Shown here: positions 41,247 through 50,105 of the stretch, piece after piece
Numbering within the stretch: the first letter of the stretch is position 1
How the letters are laid out: every line of letters starts with the position of its first letter
Source of the DNA: Bacteroidales bacterium
GTDB lineage: Bacteria; Bacteroidota; Bacteroidia; Bacteroidales; Tenuifilaceae
Assembly: GCA_016931855.1 (NCBI GenBank)
Contig: JAFGDZ010000003.1
Span: forward strand, 45,171-109,170
Reading direction: 5' to 3'
Length of the DNA stretch: 64,000 bases
The notes under the pieces: generated by a model
Database searches by the model: none
What the model saw: the letters and a program-made list of their open reading frames with translations, nothing else
What the model was told of the DNA's origin: nothing
Position numbers and translations under genes: made by a program

Positions 41247-41326
41247 CTGTACAAAAATTTATTTAAAAAGATCAGATGTAACTCACAATGAATTTTATAC
41301 ACGCCCTAAATTACTACTTGGCACAA

Positions 41327-41334
41327 CAAAATTA
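41327..41334 (-). promoter_or_regulatory. candidate -7 element of the universal stress gene
   Basis: On the minus strand TAATTTTG matches TAnnTTTG, about 81 bases upstream of the usp start. No clear -33 element. It lies in the 178-base divergent region shared with the propeller-cyclase gene. Confidence 0.4.
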
Positions 41335-41424
41335 TTGTTCGTTTCATAAAATATTTTGTTTAAGCCGATTTTTTCTGAACTTTATGCAAGCTTGAAAGCT
41401 GTTGCACTAAAATTTGTCTAAGGT

Positions 41425-44400
41425 ATGAATTTTCTAAGATTTTTGTACAAATACTATATCCTTTTTTTACTATTTACAGTGTCTTTAACCCCGTCGGCGC
41501 TAGGCTTTCAGGAAGTTAATACAAGCGGGGGGCAGCCAGTATGCATTGCATCGTACACATATAATGGCTTAGCATCGGGGGCGTTTAATCAGCTTATTAT
41601 TGACTCGGAGTACAGGGCGGTTATAGCGGGGGCTAATGCGGTTCACATTTTTGATGGGCATACATGGAATAGCTTTGAAACGCCAGGGGCTCCTGTTTTA
41701 TCATCAACTAGTACGGGAATACTCATTGGGGGCAAGTCGTTCCTAGCCAAGCTAATCCCAATTGGTTCTGGCAGGTACTTTTACAATACCATTCTAAATG
41801 ACTCCACCCTTAACTTTGGCCAAATTACCCACCTAGGTGCCGACAGCAATGGGAACACCATCTTTTCTACGGGTAAAAAGCTTTGGCTATTCAACTCGCA
41901 GCTAGTTGCCATAGACTCATCGGAACAAGCAATAAAAATATTTAATACTGGGCACACATCCATAATACACAGCGTAGAGAGGGGTTTATTTGAGATACAG
42001 AACCATAAAATTGTACAAGTAGAGCAAGGCTCTACCTTTGCAAACATAGCCATTAGCAATATAGTACCCCTTGGTAACGATTTGGTAGTTATTACCAGTA
42101 ACAACCAGTGGATCCAGGTGGGCAATGGAGGAACAACGCCCCTTACTATTCCTAATCTAAATGAGCCTTTTGTAAACGCATGGAGCTATGGAGCCAACTT
42201 AATTATATCAACGCCAACTAAACTGGCAATTATTAACCACAACAGGGAGGTGGTAGGCACCATAAAAAGCAGTAATAAACTGCCTATTAACAGCATAAAA
42301 CAAGTTGCATCGAAAAAGGGAGCATTGCTTTATGCCATTACCAACGAGTCCCTACTGCACATGCTGTTCCCCCAGAACATGCTTGTTTACTCGTTTGAAG
42401 ATGGCATAAAGGGCGACATTAACGATCTTTACTTTGACGGAACAAGGTTAATGGTTGCCACATCAACAGGCATTTTTGCTGCAACCTACTCACAAAAGCA
42501 CAAGTTTTTCAACAGGTTTGAGCCACTACATGGCAGCAACATCAGCATAAAATACATAACCAGTACCAGCAGCGGACTACTAGCACTTGGCGCTAGCGGC
42601 ATTTACCCTATTAACGCAACAATGCAAAGGATAGAAAAGCCGCTTTATACCACAAAATCCAATGGCGTGGCAATAGTAAACAACACCCCATTGGTAACAG
42701 TATTTATCAATCAGCAAAATGTAACAATAGTAAAAGAGGTTAACGGCAAGCTAAAAGTCGAACCCTACAACACGCCCAGCAATAGCACAATAGTATCGTG
42801 GACACAACTTAACTCCTTTGTTATTATTGAAACCCAACAGGGCGATAGGTATAGGCTAACTACGAGTAGCAACCGTGATTTTGCGGCTAACTGGGAACGC
42901 CTTTCGGCCCAAGAGCTAGCTCCAGAACAGCTGGTTAACATTAGGCAATTTGGACAAAAATCGTTTATATACTCAAACAAATCGTGGTACACCTACTCTA
43001 ACAACAGCCACTTTACCAGAATACTTAACGAAAGCACCCAATACGCAACCCAGCCCATAGGCGTAACATCCACAAATAGCCTTATTGTATCCAACCAGGA
43101 CACCACCCTTGGTGGCATACAATCCATCCATTTAATGGATAAGCAAAAAATAATAGCAGTAGTACCTAATGGGTATAGGGTAACAAAAGCGCAGCTGCTG
43201 CCAGACTCAACTGTGGTTATTGTTACAGACAAGGGGCTAATTTCTGTTCCACCATCCTTTATGAAAACCCAGTTTGCCCCCCCATCAATATTCATCAATA
43301 AGATTTATAAGCTAAAAGATGGAGAAGAGGCTCAGGTAATTGTAGGGAAAACCATAAACAACAAAATTGTTGAAAGCGCAATACCAGTAGAACAAAAACA
43401 CGCTGTTGTATTTGTAGTGGGCAGCTCAGGCATTACCAGCTTTAACAACATTGCGTACAGCGCTAAACTTGAAGGCTATAGCAACAACTGGTCCAACTGG
43501 AGCACAAACAATCATTTCAAATACGCCAACCTAAGTGCAGGAGAGTACACCTTTAGAGTAAAAGCGCTAGATGTGCTGGGAGGAAAATCGGTAGAGCTTA
43601 CCGAGGTTGTAACAATACCCCCAACCATTTACCAGAACAGCTATGTTCAAATAGCCTTTTTTATACTCCTAGTGCTAGCAGCCCTTACTACAATTGCATG
43701 GAGAAAATACCGACACGCAAAAGAGAAGCATAAGCTGGAAAGTATTATTAGCCTACGCACAGAGGAACTGGTTAGAGAGAAGGAAAAAACGGACAACCTG
43801 CTTACCCGAGTTTTGCCAAAGGAAACGGCAACCGAACTAAAAGAAACGGGAAAGGTAAACACCCAACGGTTTAAAACCGTAACCGTGCTATTCTCCGACA
43901 TACAAGGCTTTACCAGAATAACCGACGAAACAAATCCCGAAGAGCTAATAGACCAGCTGGATAAGTTTTTCCTAAACTTTGATGCTGTTGTTGACAAGTA
44001 TAAGATTGAGAAAATTAAAACCATTGGCGATGCGTACATGTGTGCCGGCGGAATACCCAAGAAGAACAGAACAAATCCAGTAGAAGTTGTTCTTGCCGCC
44101 ATTGAAATGATGCACTTTATGAGACGGCTAAAGGAGAAGAGCACCAACAAAAGCAACATATGGGATCTGAGGATTGGCATTGATACTGGCCCCGTTATTG
44201 CAGGCGTAGTGGGGCGCAACAAGCTTACATACGATATTTGGGGAAGCACCGTTAACACGGCAAGCCGAATGGAATCCAGCGGAGAACCAGGAAAAATAAA
44301 CATATCGGAAAACACCTATATGTTTGTAAAGGACTACTTTATTTGCACTTACCGCGGTAAGATGCCAGTAAAAAACAAGGGCGACATACAGATGTACTTT

Positions 44401-45069
44401 ATTGAGGGCATACTACCCAGCTTATCGCACAACCTTGAGGGAGTAATACCCAACCACGACTTTTTAGTACAGCTACAGCTACTAAGGCTAGGCGATTTAG
44501 AGGAATTTGTACTTGAAAAACTAGACAAAGGACTACCCAAAAACCTTCATTACCACAACCTTAAACACACAATTGACGTTTACACACAGGTAGAACTTAT
44601 TGGACGATCGGAGAGCTTAACCAACGAGGAGCTGCTGATTATAAGAACCGCAGCCCTTTTCCACGATGCTGGACATTTAATTGACTACGACACACACGAG
44701 GAAATGAGCGCAAAGCTTGCAAAGGAAATTCTACCCGAATATCTTTACTCCTACGCACAAATTGATGCCATTTGCGAAATAATTATGGCAACAAAGCTCC
44801 CTCCTAGACCCAAAAATCTACTTGAAAAAATTATTTGCGATGCGGATCTTGACTATCTAGGACGCTCCGATTTTATCCCCGTTTCCAACAACCTGTACAA
44901 GGAGCTGCACGAACACGGCCGTTTAGGCACGCTACAGGACTGGAACGAGCTACAGATTAAGTTTATAGAGCAGCATCAGTACTTTACACAAACAGCACAA
45001 CAATTAAGAAATGTTAATAAAAATACCCAGTTAAGTAACATTAAAGCATGGATGGAAAAAAATAAGTGA
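41425..45069 (+). CDS. propeller sensor - adenylate cyclase - HD phosphodiesterase fusion
   Basis: A 1214-residue inner-membrane protein. In order: signal segment; beta-propeller-like repeats outside (about 30-640); Y_Y_Y domain (672-722); membrane helix (about 739-757); coiled coil; class III cyclase (about 815-995); HD domain (1025-1190). Cyclase residues are intact: metal Asp825 (LFSDIQGF) and Asp869, base-selecting Lys in EKIKTIGDAY (863/865) and Asp937 (YDIWG), Asn944 and Arg948. The Lys/Asp pair indicates ATP, giving cAMP. The HD domain has LHYHNLKHTIDV (His1048) and LFHDAGH (His1080, Asp1081), a class I PDE-like pattern. Synthesis and possible breakdown on one chain is unusual. Divergent from one universal stress gene and upstream of another. 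Confidence 0.9.
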   Translation: MNFLRFLYKYYILFLLFTVSLTPSALGFQEVNTSGGQPVCIASYTYNGLASGAFNQLIIDSEYRAVIAGANAVHIFDGHTWNSFETPGAPVLSSTSTGILIGGKSFLAKLIPIGSGRYFYNTILNDSTLNFGQITHLGADSNGNTIFSTGKKLWLFNSQLVAIDSSEQAIKIFNTGHTSIIHSVERGLFEIQNHKIVQVEQGSTFANIAISNIVPLGNDLVVITSNNQWIQVGNGGTTPLTIPNLNEPFVNAWSYGANLIISTPTKLAIINHNREVVGTIKSSNKLPINSIKQVASKKGALLYAITNESLLHMLFPQNMLVYSFEDGIKGDINDLYFDGTRLMVATSTGIFAATYSQKHKFFNRFEPLHGSNISIKYITSTSSGLLALGASGIYPINATMQRIEKPLYTTKSNGVAIVNNTPLVTVFINQQNVTIVKEVNGKLKVEPYNTPSNSTIVSWTQLNSFVIIETQQGDRYRLTTSSNRDFAANWERLSAQELAPEQLVNIRQFGQKSFIYSNKSWYTYSNNSHFTRILNESTQYATQPIGVTSTNSLIVSNQDTTLGGIQSIHLMDKQKIIAVVPNGYRVTKAQLLPDSTVVIVTDKGLISVPPSFMKTQFAPPSIFINKIYKLKDGEEAQVIVGKTINNKIVESAIPVEQKHAVVFVVGSSGITSFNNIAYSAKLEGYSNNWSNWSTNNHFKYANLSAGEYTFRVKALDVLGGKSVELTEVVTIPPTIYQNSYVQIAFFILLVLAALTTIAWRKYRHAKEKHKLESIISLRTEELVREKEKTDNLLTRVLPKETATELKETGKVNTQRFKTVTVLFSDIQGFTRITDETNPEELIDQLDKFFLNFDAVVDKYKIEKIKTIGDAYMCAGGIPKKNRTNPVEVVLAAIEMMHFMRRLKEKSTNKSNIWDLRIGIDTGPVIAGVVGRNKLTYDIWGSTVNTASRMESSGEPGKINISENTYMFVKDYFICTYRGKMPVKNKGDIQMYFIEGILPSLSHNLEGVIPNHDFLVQLQLLRLGDLEEFVLEKLDKGLPKNLHYHNLKHTIDVYTQVELIGRSESLTNEELLIIRTAALFHDAGHLIDYDTHEEMSAKLAKEILPEYLYSYAQIDAICEIIMATKLPPRPKNLLEKIICDADLDYLGRSDFIPVSNNLYKELHEHGRLGTLQDWNELQIKFIEQHQYFTQTAQQLRNVNKNTQLSNIKAWMEKNK

Positions 45070-45153
45070 TATTTTCGTGGCGAATTATGGAGTGAATAAA
45101 TTATAATTGCTACATTTAACGGGGTTTTTGTCGAAATAACAAAACGGATCCTT

Positions 45154-45990
45154 ATGGAAACGACTAAAAAAACGATTCTTGTTCCATGGGACTTTTCTGA
45201 AGGAGCAGAAAATGCCATTCTTCATGCAAAGCAATTAGCGAATGCAGCCGATAATGATATTATGCTTTTGCATATTATCCCTCGCTCATTCTTTTACAAG
45301 TACTTTGGGAACAAGAACTCAGCTAAAGAAATTGATACCGCCCGCCATAAAATGGAAGAGGCGGCTATAGATATTGAGCGGAAATATGGTTTCAGGCCTC
45401 AAACCCTAGTTCTTGAGGGAAGGCTTAACCATGTTATAAAAGATATGGTTGTGGATACTAACATAAACCTTGTTGTTGCCAACAAGATTTATAGTTACGA
45501 TAAAAAACCCATTGAATCGTCCAACTTCTTAAGGCACCTTTACTCGCCAAAGTTCTCTGTACCGTTTATCATCACCAAGTCGGCTCCGCTCCACTCCCAC
45601 TACATTGAGATTGTTGTACCACTTGACCACGACAAAAAGTACAAGGAGATTTTGCACTGGATTATTTACCTTTCAAAGTACTACAAGTGCAACATCAACC
45701 TTATTAAACCCTTTATTAACGATGAGGGGAAGAAAAAGGACATGGCAAACAACATCTACTTCACCAAGAAGATGCTTGATGGCAGCAAAATTATTTACGG
45801 TATAAAAACTGCCAAGAAAAAGAATACCTTTAAGGACGAGGTGTTTAAATTTGCCGAAAACATTGATGCAGATCTAATTCTTATTATGGCCGACAAGTAC
45901 GATAATTACATCTCGGAGAATAAGGACGGAACCAGCGTTCCAATAATGTGTATCAATCCTAGAGCACGCAAATACCAAAGCTTCTACTAG
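45154..45990 (+). CDS. tandem universal stress protein (UspA type), second copy
   Basis: A 278-residue protein beginning METTKKTILVPWDFSEGAEN, the normal UspA start, with a second weaker UspA domain after about residue 150. It is a paralogue of the usp gene at 40449, with the same two-domain form and same end CINPRA (here IMCINPRARKYQSFY). It lies 85 bases downstream of the propeller-cyclase gene. Having usp genes on both sides of the cyclase suggests a stress-related role, but this is inference. Confidence 0.88.
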   Translation: METTKKTILVPWDFSEGAENAILHAKQLANAADNDIMLLHIIPRSFFYKYFGNKNSAKEIDTARHKMEEAAIDIERKYGFRPQTLVLEGRLNHVIKDMVVDTNINLVVANKIYSYDKKPIESSNFLRHLYSPKFSVPFIITKSAPLHSHYIEIVVPLDHDKKYKEILHWIIYLSKYYKCNINLIKPFINDEGKKKDMANNIYFTKKMLDGSKIIYGIKTAKKKNTFKDEVFKFAENIDADLILIMADKYDNYISENKDGTSVPIMCINPRARKYQSFY

Positions 45991-46045
45991 GTTTTAGTTC
46001 TAATGCCGAACATGGTTCGGCTATTTCTTTTTAAATGCGGGTACT

Positions 46046-48352
46046 ATGTTTCGAAATATAAGCCTACAAGCTAAAATACAAACCCTTGTAATTAGCATCT
46101 CTGTTGTTATTTACATCCTTGCCATTGGGTATATTAGCGTTAAAGCGCGCAAAATCTCCTTTAATAGCGCCATAACCCTAACCAACGAAACGGCAAATAA
46201 ACATGCACAGCAAGTACGCACCCTGCTAGAAAAAGATTTAGTTACGGTTAAAACCCTATCGGAGTCCGTTCTAATATACAAAGACCTACCCTCCAATAAG
46301 TGGAAAGACATTATTTCCAAAATGTACCATGAAGTCTTTAAGCAAAACCCTCAGTTCTTTGCCATCTGGGACTCATGGGAATTACGGTTTATTGACTCTA
46401 CATACAAAAAGGACTACGGCCGGCTAGTTATTGAGTTCTATAGGGACAATGGAGACATAAAGAAATCGGAAACTCTAAAAAGCATGACTGGCGACCCCGC
46501 AGATTATGCTCGCATAAAAGGAAACGCAAAGGAAAGCCTAGAAAACCCCTACTTCTATAGCTACACAGGCAAAGACGAGGATAACAGACTAATGACCAGT
46601 CTTATATCGCCCATAATCCAGAATAACCAGTTTATTGGAGCAGTAGGTGTGGATATTATTCTTGACAGCTATCACCCAATCATTAACCAAATAAAACCAT
46701 TTGAGGATAGCTACGCATTTCTAGTTTCGCACGACCTTAAGTATGTTGCCCACCCCGACAAGTTACTAATTGGCGAAAGCATTCTTGACGATTACGAGAA
46801 CATATTTTACTCAAATAAGGTTTTAGACAAAATTACAAATGGGGAAGAGGCATCGTTAATAACCAAAGACATCAATGGTGTTGAATCGTACTTTACGTTT
46901 AGCCCCATTATTGTAGGTGACACAGAATGGGCGTGGTCTCTTGTTGTTGTAGTTCCCACTAAGGTAATTCTTGAAGAAGCCAACACAACCCTTTTCCTAT
47001 CCCTCTTAATGGGATTAATTGGCCTTTTGGTTCTTTCTGCGGCCATATACTACGCATCAAAATACCTAATTAACCCAATTAACAAGATAACCCTAACCCT
47101 TAACAAGCTAGCATTAGGCCATATTGGAACCGACATGCTAATTGACGTTAAGGAAACCGATGAGATTGGACAAATGGGTAATGCGCTAAACGTTTCCATT
47201 AAAGGGTTACTTAGCAAGGCTGATTTTGCTCGTAATATAGGTAAGGGTAACCTAGAATCGGACTTTGACCTGCTAAGCGACGACGATAGCCTTGGACAAG
47301 CACTTATTACCATGCGCGAAAGTTTAAGCGAGGCCAAAGAAGCAGAAGAGCACAGAAAAATAGAGGACAAAAAACGCCAATGGGCTAATGAAGGGATTGC
47401 TAAATTCAGCGATCTTCTTCGCCAGAACAACAATAACATAGAGGCATTAGGATCAGAGATTATTAAGAGCATTGTTTACTACCTAAACGCAAACCAAGGC
47501 GGGCTATTCCTTTATAACGATGACGATAGCTCCGACATCCACTTTGAGCTTATAGCCGCTTACGCCTATAATAGACAGAAGTTTATTACCAAAAAGATAA
47601 TTCCTGGCGAAGGGCTAGTTGGAACATGCGCTATAGAGAAACAAACCATTTACCTAAAGGAAATACCCGATAGCTACGTTGAAATTACATCGGGACTTGG
47701 CGCGGCAAAACCCACATCGCTACTAATAGCACCATTGCTAAATGAGGATGTAGTGCTAGGCGTTCTGGAGCTGGCCTCGTTCAGCGAGTTTGAACCATAC
47801 CAAATAGAGTTTATTGAGAAGCTAACGCAAAGCATAGCCTCAACCCTTATGGCGGTAAAAATAAACATAAGAACCGCCATGCTGCTTGAAAAAACGCAGC
47901 AACAGGCTGAGGAAATGGCGGCACAGGAAGAGGAAATGCGCCAGAACATGGAGGAGCTGCAAGCAACCCAAGAAGAATCGGCACGAAAGGGTGGCGAAAT
48001 GCAAGGATTTATTGACGCCCTAAACCAATCATGCTATGTTATTGAGTATGACCCCATGGGATACATTACCTCAATTAACAACGCATACCTTGATTTGCTG
48101 TCTCTTCACCGCGAGAATGTTTTGGGTACTCACCACTCTGAGGGAATGGAAATGGATCCATCAATGCAAAAGGAGTACGACAATTTCTGGCAAGACCTAC
48201 GCAATGGTATTACCCGTAAGCAAACATCTAAGGTTACCATGAACGGCAAGTCGTTCACCTTTGAAGAGACCTACACCCCAATTAGGGACGATATGGGTTC
48301 TGTGTACAAGGTGCTAAAGATTGCCAATAACATTACAAACCTTATCCATTAA
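46046..48352 (+). CDS. dCache-HAMP-GAF-PAS sensor without output domain (768 aa)
   Basis: A 768-residue inner-membrane sensor. TM1 at about 13-32, dCache periplasmic domain 35-310 (GVDIILDSYHPI pattern), TM2 about 315-336, HAMP 337-392, GAF about 465-615, coiled coil 616-650 (EEMAAQEEEMRQNMEELQ), and a final PAS domain 655-765. I see no kinase, cyclase, GGDEF, PP2C or methyl-accepting output domain. The coiled coil is of the signalling-helix type. A closely related paralogue lies at 51696. It may act with a separate partner. Confidence 0.85.
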   Translation: MFRNISLQAKIQTLVISISVVIYILAIGYISVKARKISFNSAITLTNETANKHAQQVRTLLEKDLVTVKTLSESVLIYKDLPSNKWKDIISKMYHEVFKQNPQFFAIWDSWELRFIDSTYKKDYGRLVIEFYRDNGDIKKSETLKSMTGDPADYARIKGNAKESLENPYFYSYTGKDEDNRLMTSLISPIIQNNQFIGAVGVDIILDSYHPIINQIKPFEDSYAFLVSHDLKYVAHPDKLLIGESILDDYENIFYSNKVLDKITNGEEASLITKDINGVESYFTFSPIIVGDTEWAWSLVVVVPTKVILEEANTTLFLSLLMGLIGLLVLSAAIYYASKYLINPINKITLTLNKLALGHIGTDMLIDVKETDEIGQMGNALNVSIKGLLSKADFARNIGKGNLESDFDLLSDDDSLGQALITMRESLSEAKEAEEHRKIEDKKRQWANEGIAKFSDLLRQNNNNIEALGSEIIKSIVYYLNANQGGLFLYNDDDSSDIHFELIAAYAYNRQKFITKKIIPGEGLVGTCAIEKQTIYLKEIPDSYVEITSGLGAAKPTSLLIAPLLNEDVVLGVLELASFSEFEPYQIEFIEKLTQSIASTLMAVKINIRTAMLLEKTQQQAEEMAAQEEEMRQNMEELQATQEESARKGGEMQGFIDALNQSCYVIEYDPMGYITSINNAYLDLLSLHRENVLGTHHSEGMEMDPSMQKEYDNFWQDLRNGITRKQTSKVTMNGKSFTFEETYTPIRDDMGSVYKVLKIANNITNLIH

Positions 48353-48367
48353 GATAGATTTTAGACG

Positions 48368-48412
48368 CTAGACGTTAGGTTTTAGACAAGAATCTAACGT
48401 CTAGTGTTTTTT
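48368..48412 (+). terminator. terminator after first sensor gene
   Basis: CTAGACGTTAG (48368-48378) pairs with CTAACGTCTAG (48394-48404), an 11-bp perfect stem, followed by TGTTTTTT, 16 bases after the stop. Confidence 0.8.
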
Positions 48413-48755
48413 GGATAGAACACAGATAACACGGGTTTTACGAATTAGCACGGAAGGAAAACTTCTTTTACTTCTTCATATTCCTTCAATTGGTGACATG
48501 TTACTGGTTACAAGGAACACAGATAACGCAGGTTTCACAAATTAGCACAGAAGGAAAACTTCCTCTACTTCCTCACATTCCTCACATTCCTCACATTCCT
48601 TCAATTCTTTTATAGCATTCCGATGACTTCCGTTAACTTCCGAGTCTTCCGAGAACCCCATCTGCTACCCCACTTCCTTATACTCCCTCCACTCCCTCCT
48701 CTTCTCCCTCCTCCAACTAAAAAAGCTATATTTACACCACGCAAAACCTAGTGAA
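48405..48755. repeat. intergenic repeat array A, upstream of dgt
   Basis: Two copies of a ~107-bp intergenic unit begin at 48418 and 48525 (each starting GAACACAGATAAC and running through GGAAAACTTC to CCTTCAATT). The second copy holds three tandem copies of a 9-base unit (CCTCACATT, 48571-48597). The same unit is repeated in the opposite direction at 54503-54966. The remaining sequence up to 48755 is C/T-rich and gene-free. Widespread intergenic repeats of this kind occur in Bacteroidota; no ORF is supported. Confidence 0.75.
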
Positions 48756-50105
48756 ATGCAAAGAATGAAATGGGAGGCTCTACTTTGCCCCAACAGATGG
48801 GGTAGCACACCACAAAAGGTAGAGTCGTTAGACGAAACAAGAACACACTTTCAGCGCGACTACGACAGGCTTATATTCTCATCGCCATTTAGGCGGTTGC
48901 AGAATAAAACGCAGGTATTCCCACTTCCAGGCAGCGTGTTTGTTCACAATAGGCTAACCCATAGCCTAGAAGTAGCAAGCGTTGGCCGTTCGCTAGGCAA
49001 TAATATAGTAAAGGTTATCCGCGAGAAGGAAGGTAATATCCATAATCACCTTATTGAGGAGATTCCAACCATTGTATCTACCGCATGTCTTGCACACGAT
49101 ATGGGGAATCCCCCATTTGGACATAGCGGCGAGGATGCCATTAGAACCTTTTTTAAGGAGCATGCCCACAAGCTGCAAGCACAGGTTAGCGAAACTGAGT
49201 GGACCGACCTTATCCGATTTGAAGGAAACGCCAACGCGCTAAGGCTTTTAACCCAAAAACTAGAAGGGCGAAGAGAGGGTGGCTTTAGATTAAGCAAGGC
49301 TATTCTTGCCACAATTCTTAAATATCCCTACCCATCGAGCGTAACAGATAGGAAAAAGTTTGGCTATTTTCAATCGGAGCAAGAGACCTTTATTGATATT
49401 GCTACCAACACAGGCTTAGTTGCCACCGATGCTACAAGGAACATATACGCCCGCCATCCGCTTGTTTACCTTGTAGAGGCTGCCGATGATATATGCTACC
49501 AAATAATGGACATTGAGGATGCCCACAAGCTAAGCATCCTGTCGCACGAGTTTGTGATGGAGCTATTCCTTGGATTCTTTGATAAGGAACTGGAAGCATC
49601 TAGAATTAAGCAAATAGAGGAAACGCTTACGGAGGTTACCGATAAGAACGAGCAAATAGCCTTTCTGCGCGCCCTAGTTATTGGAAAACTGGTGGGTGAG
49701 TGTACCGAAGCCTTCCGAAATAGCTACGAGGCAATTATGCACGGAGAGAAAGTTGCTGCGCTAGCCGACCAGCTTAGCCCAGTTGCAAGCAAAGCAATGG
49801 GTAAAATTGCAAAAACCGCAGTTGCTCAGGTTTACAGCTACCGCTCGGTTGTTGAGATTGAGATTGCAGGCTTTAAGATTATGGGAACACTACTTGATGC
49901 GCTAACCGATGCTATAAACAACCCTGAGAAAACTCTTTCAAGAAAGATTTTTAGCATAGTTCCTGCTCAGTACAACCTAAAAGAGGGAAGCTACTACCAG
50001 CGGTATATGTCGATGCTTGATTTTGTATCGGGGATGACCGATGTGTACGCCCTAGAATTTTACCGAACCATACAGGGCATTAGTATCCCTGGAATCCCCC
50101 ATTAA
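48756..50105 (+). CDS. dgt: dGTPase-family deoxynucleotide triphosphohydrolase
   Basis: Splits dNTPs into nucleoside and triphosphate. The 449-residue protein has the HD-domain signature set: FSSPFRRLQNKTQVF, VHNRLTHSLEVASVGRSLG, CLAHDMGNPPFGHSGEDAI and the distal HD-type Asp in VEAADDICYQIMDIEDAHK. Length is a little below E. coli Dgt (505). Its 3' end overlaps the convergent exonuclease/GIY-YIG gene by 26 bases. No Shine-Dalgarno precedes the ATG. Confidence 0.95.
   Translation: MQRMKWEALLCPNRWGSTPQKVESLDETRTHFQRDYDRLIFSSPFRRLQNKTQVFPLPGSVFVHNRLTHSLEVASVGRSLGNNIVKVIREKEGNIHNHLIEEIPTIVSTACLAHDMGNPPFGHSGEDAIRTFFKEHAHKLQAQVSETEWTDLIRFEGNANALRLLTQKLEGRREGGFRLSKAILATILKYPYPSSVTDRKKFGYFQSEQETFIDIATNTGLVATDATRNIYARHPLVYLVEAADDICYQIMDIEDAHKLSILSHEFVMELFLGFFDKELEASRIKQIEETLTEVTDKNEQIAFLRALVIGKLVGECTEAFRNSYEAIMHGEKVAALADQLSPVASKAMGKIAKTAVAQVYSYRSVVEIEIAGFKIMGTLLDALTDAINNPEKTLSRKIFSIVPAQYNLKEGSYYQRYMSMLDFVSGMTDVYALEFYRTIQGISIPGIPH

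Noticed and set aside
43647..44315. 222-codon antisense ORF within the cyclase gene
   Set aside because: It is a shadow of the cyclase domain codons; the plus-strand frame carries full catalytic motifs.
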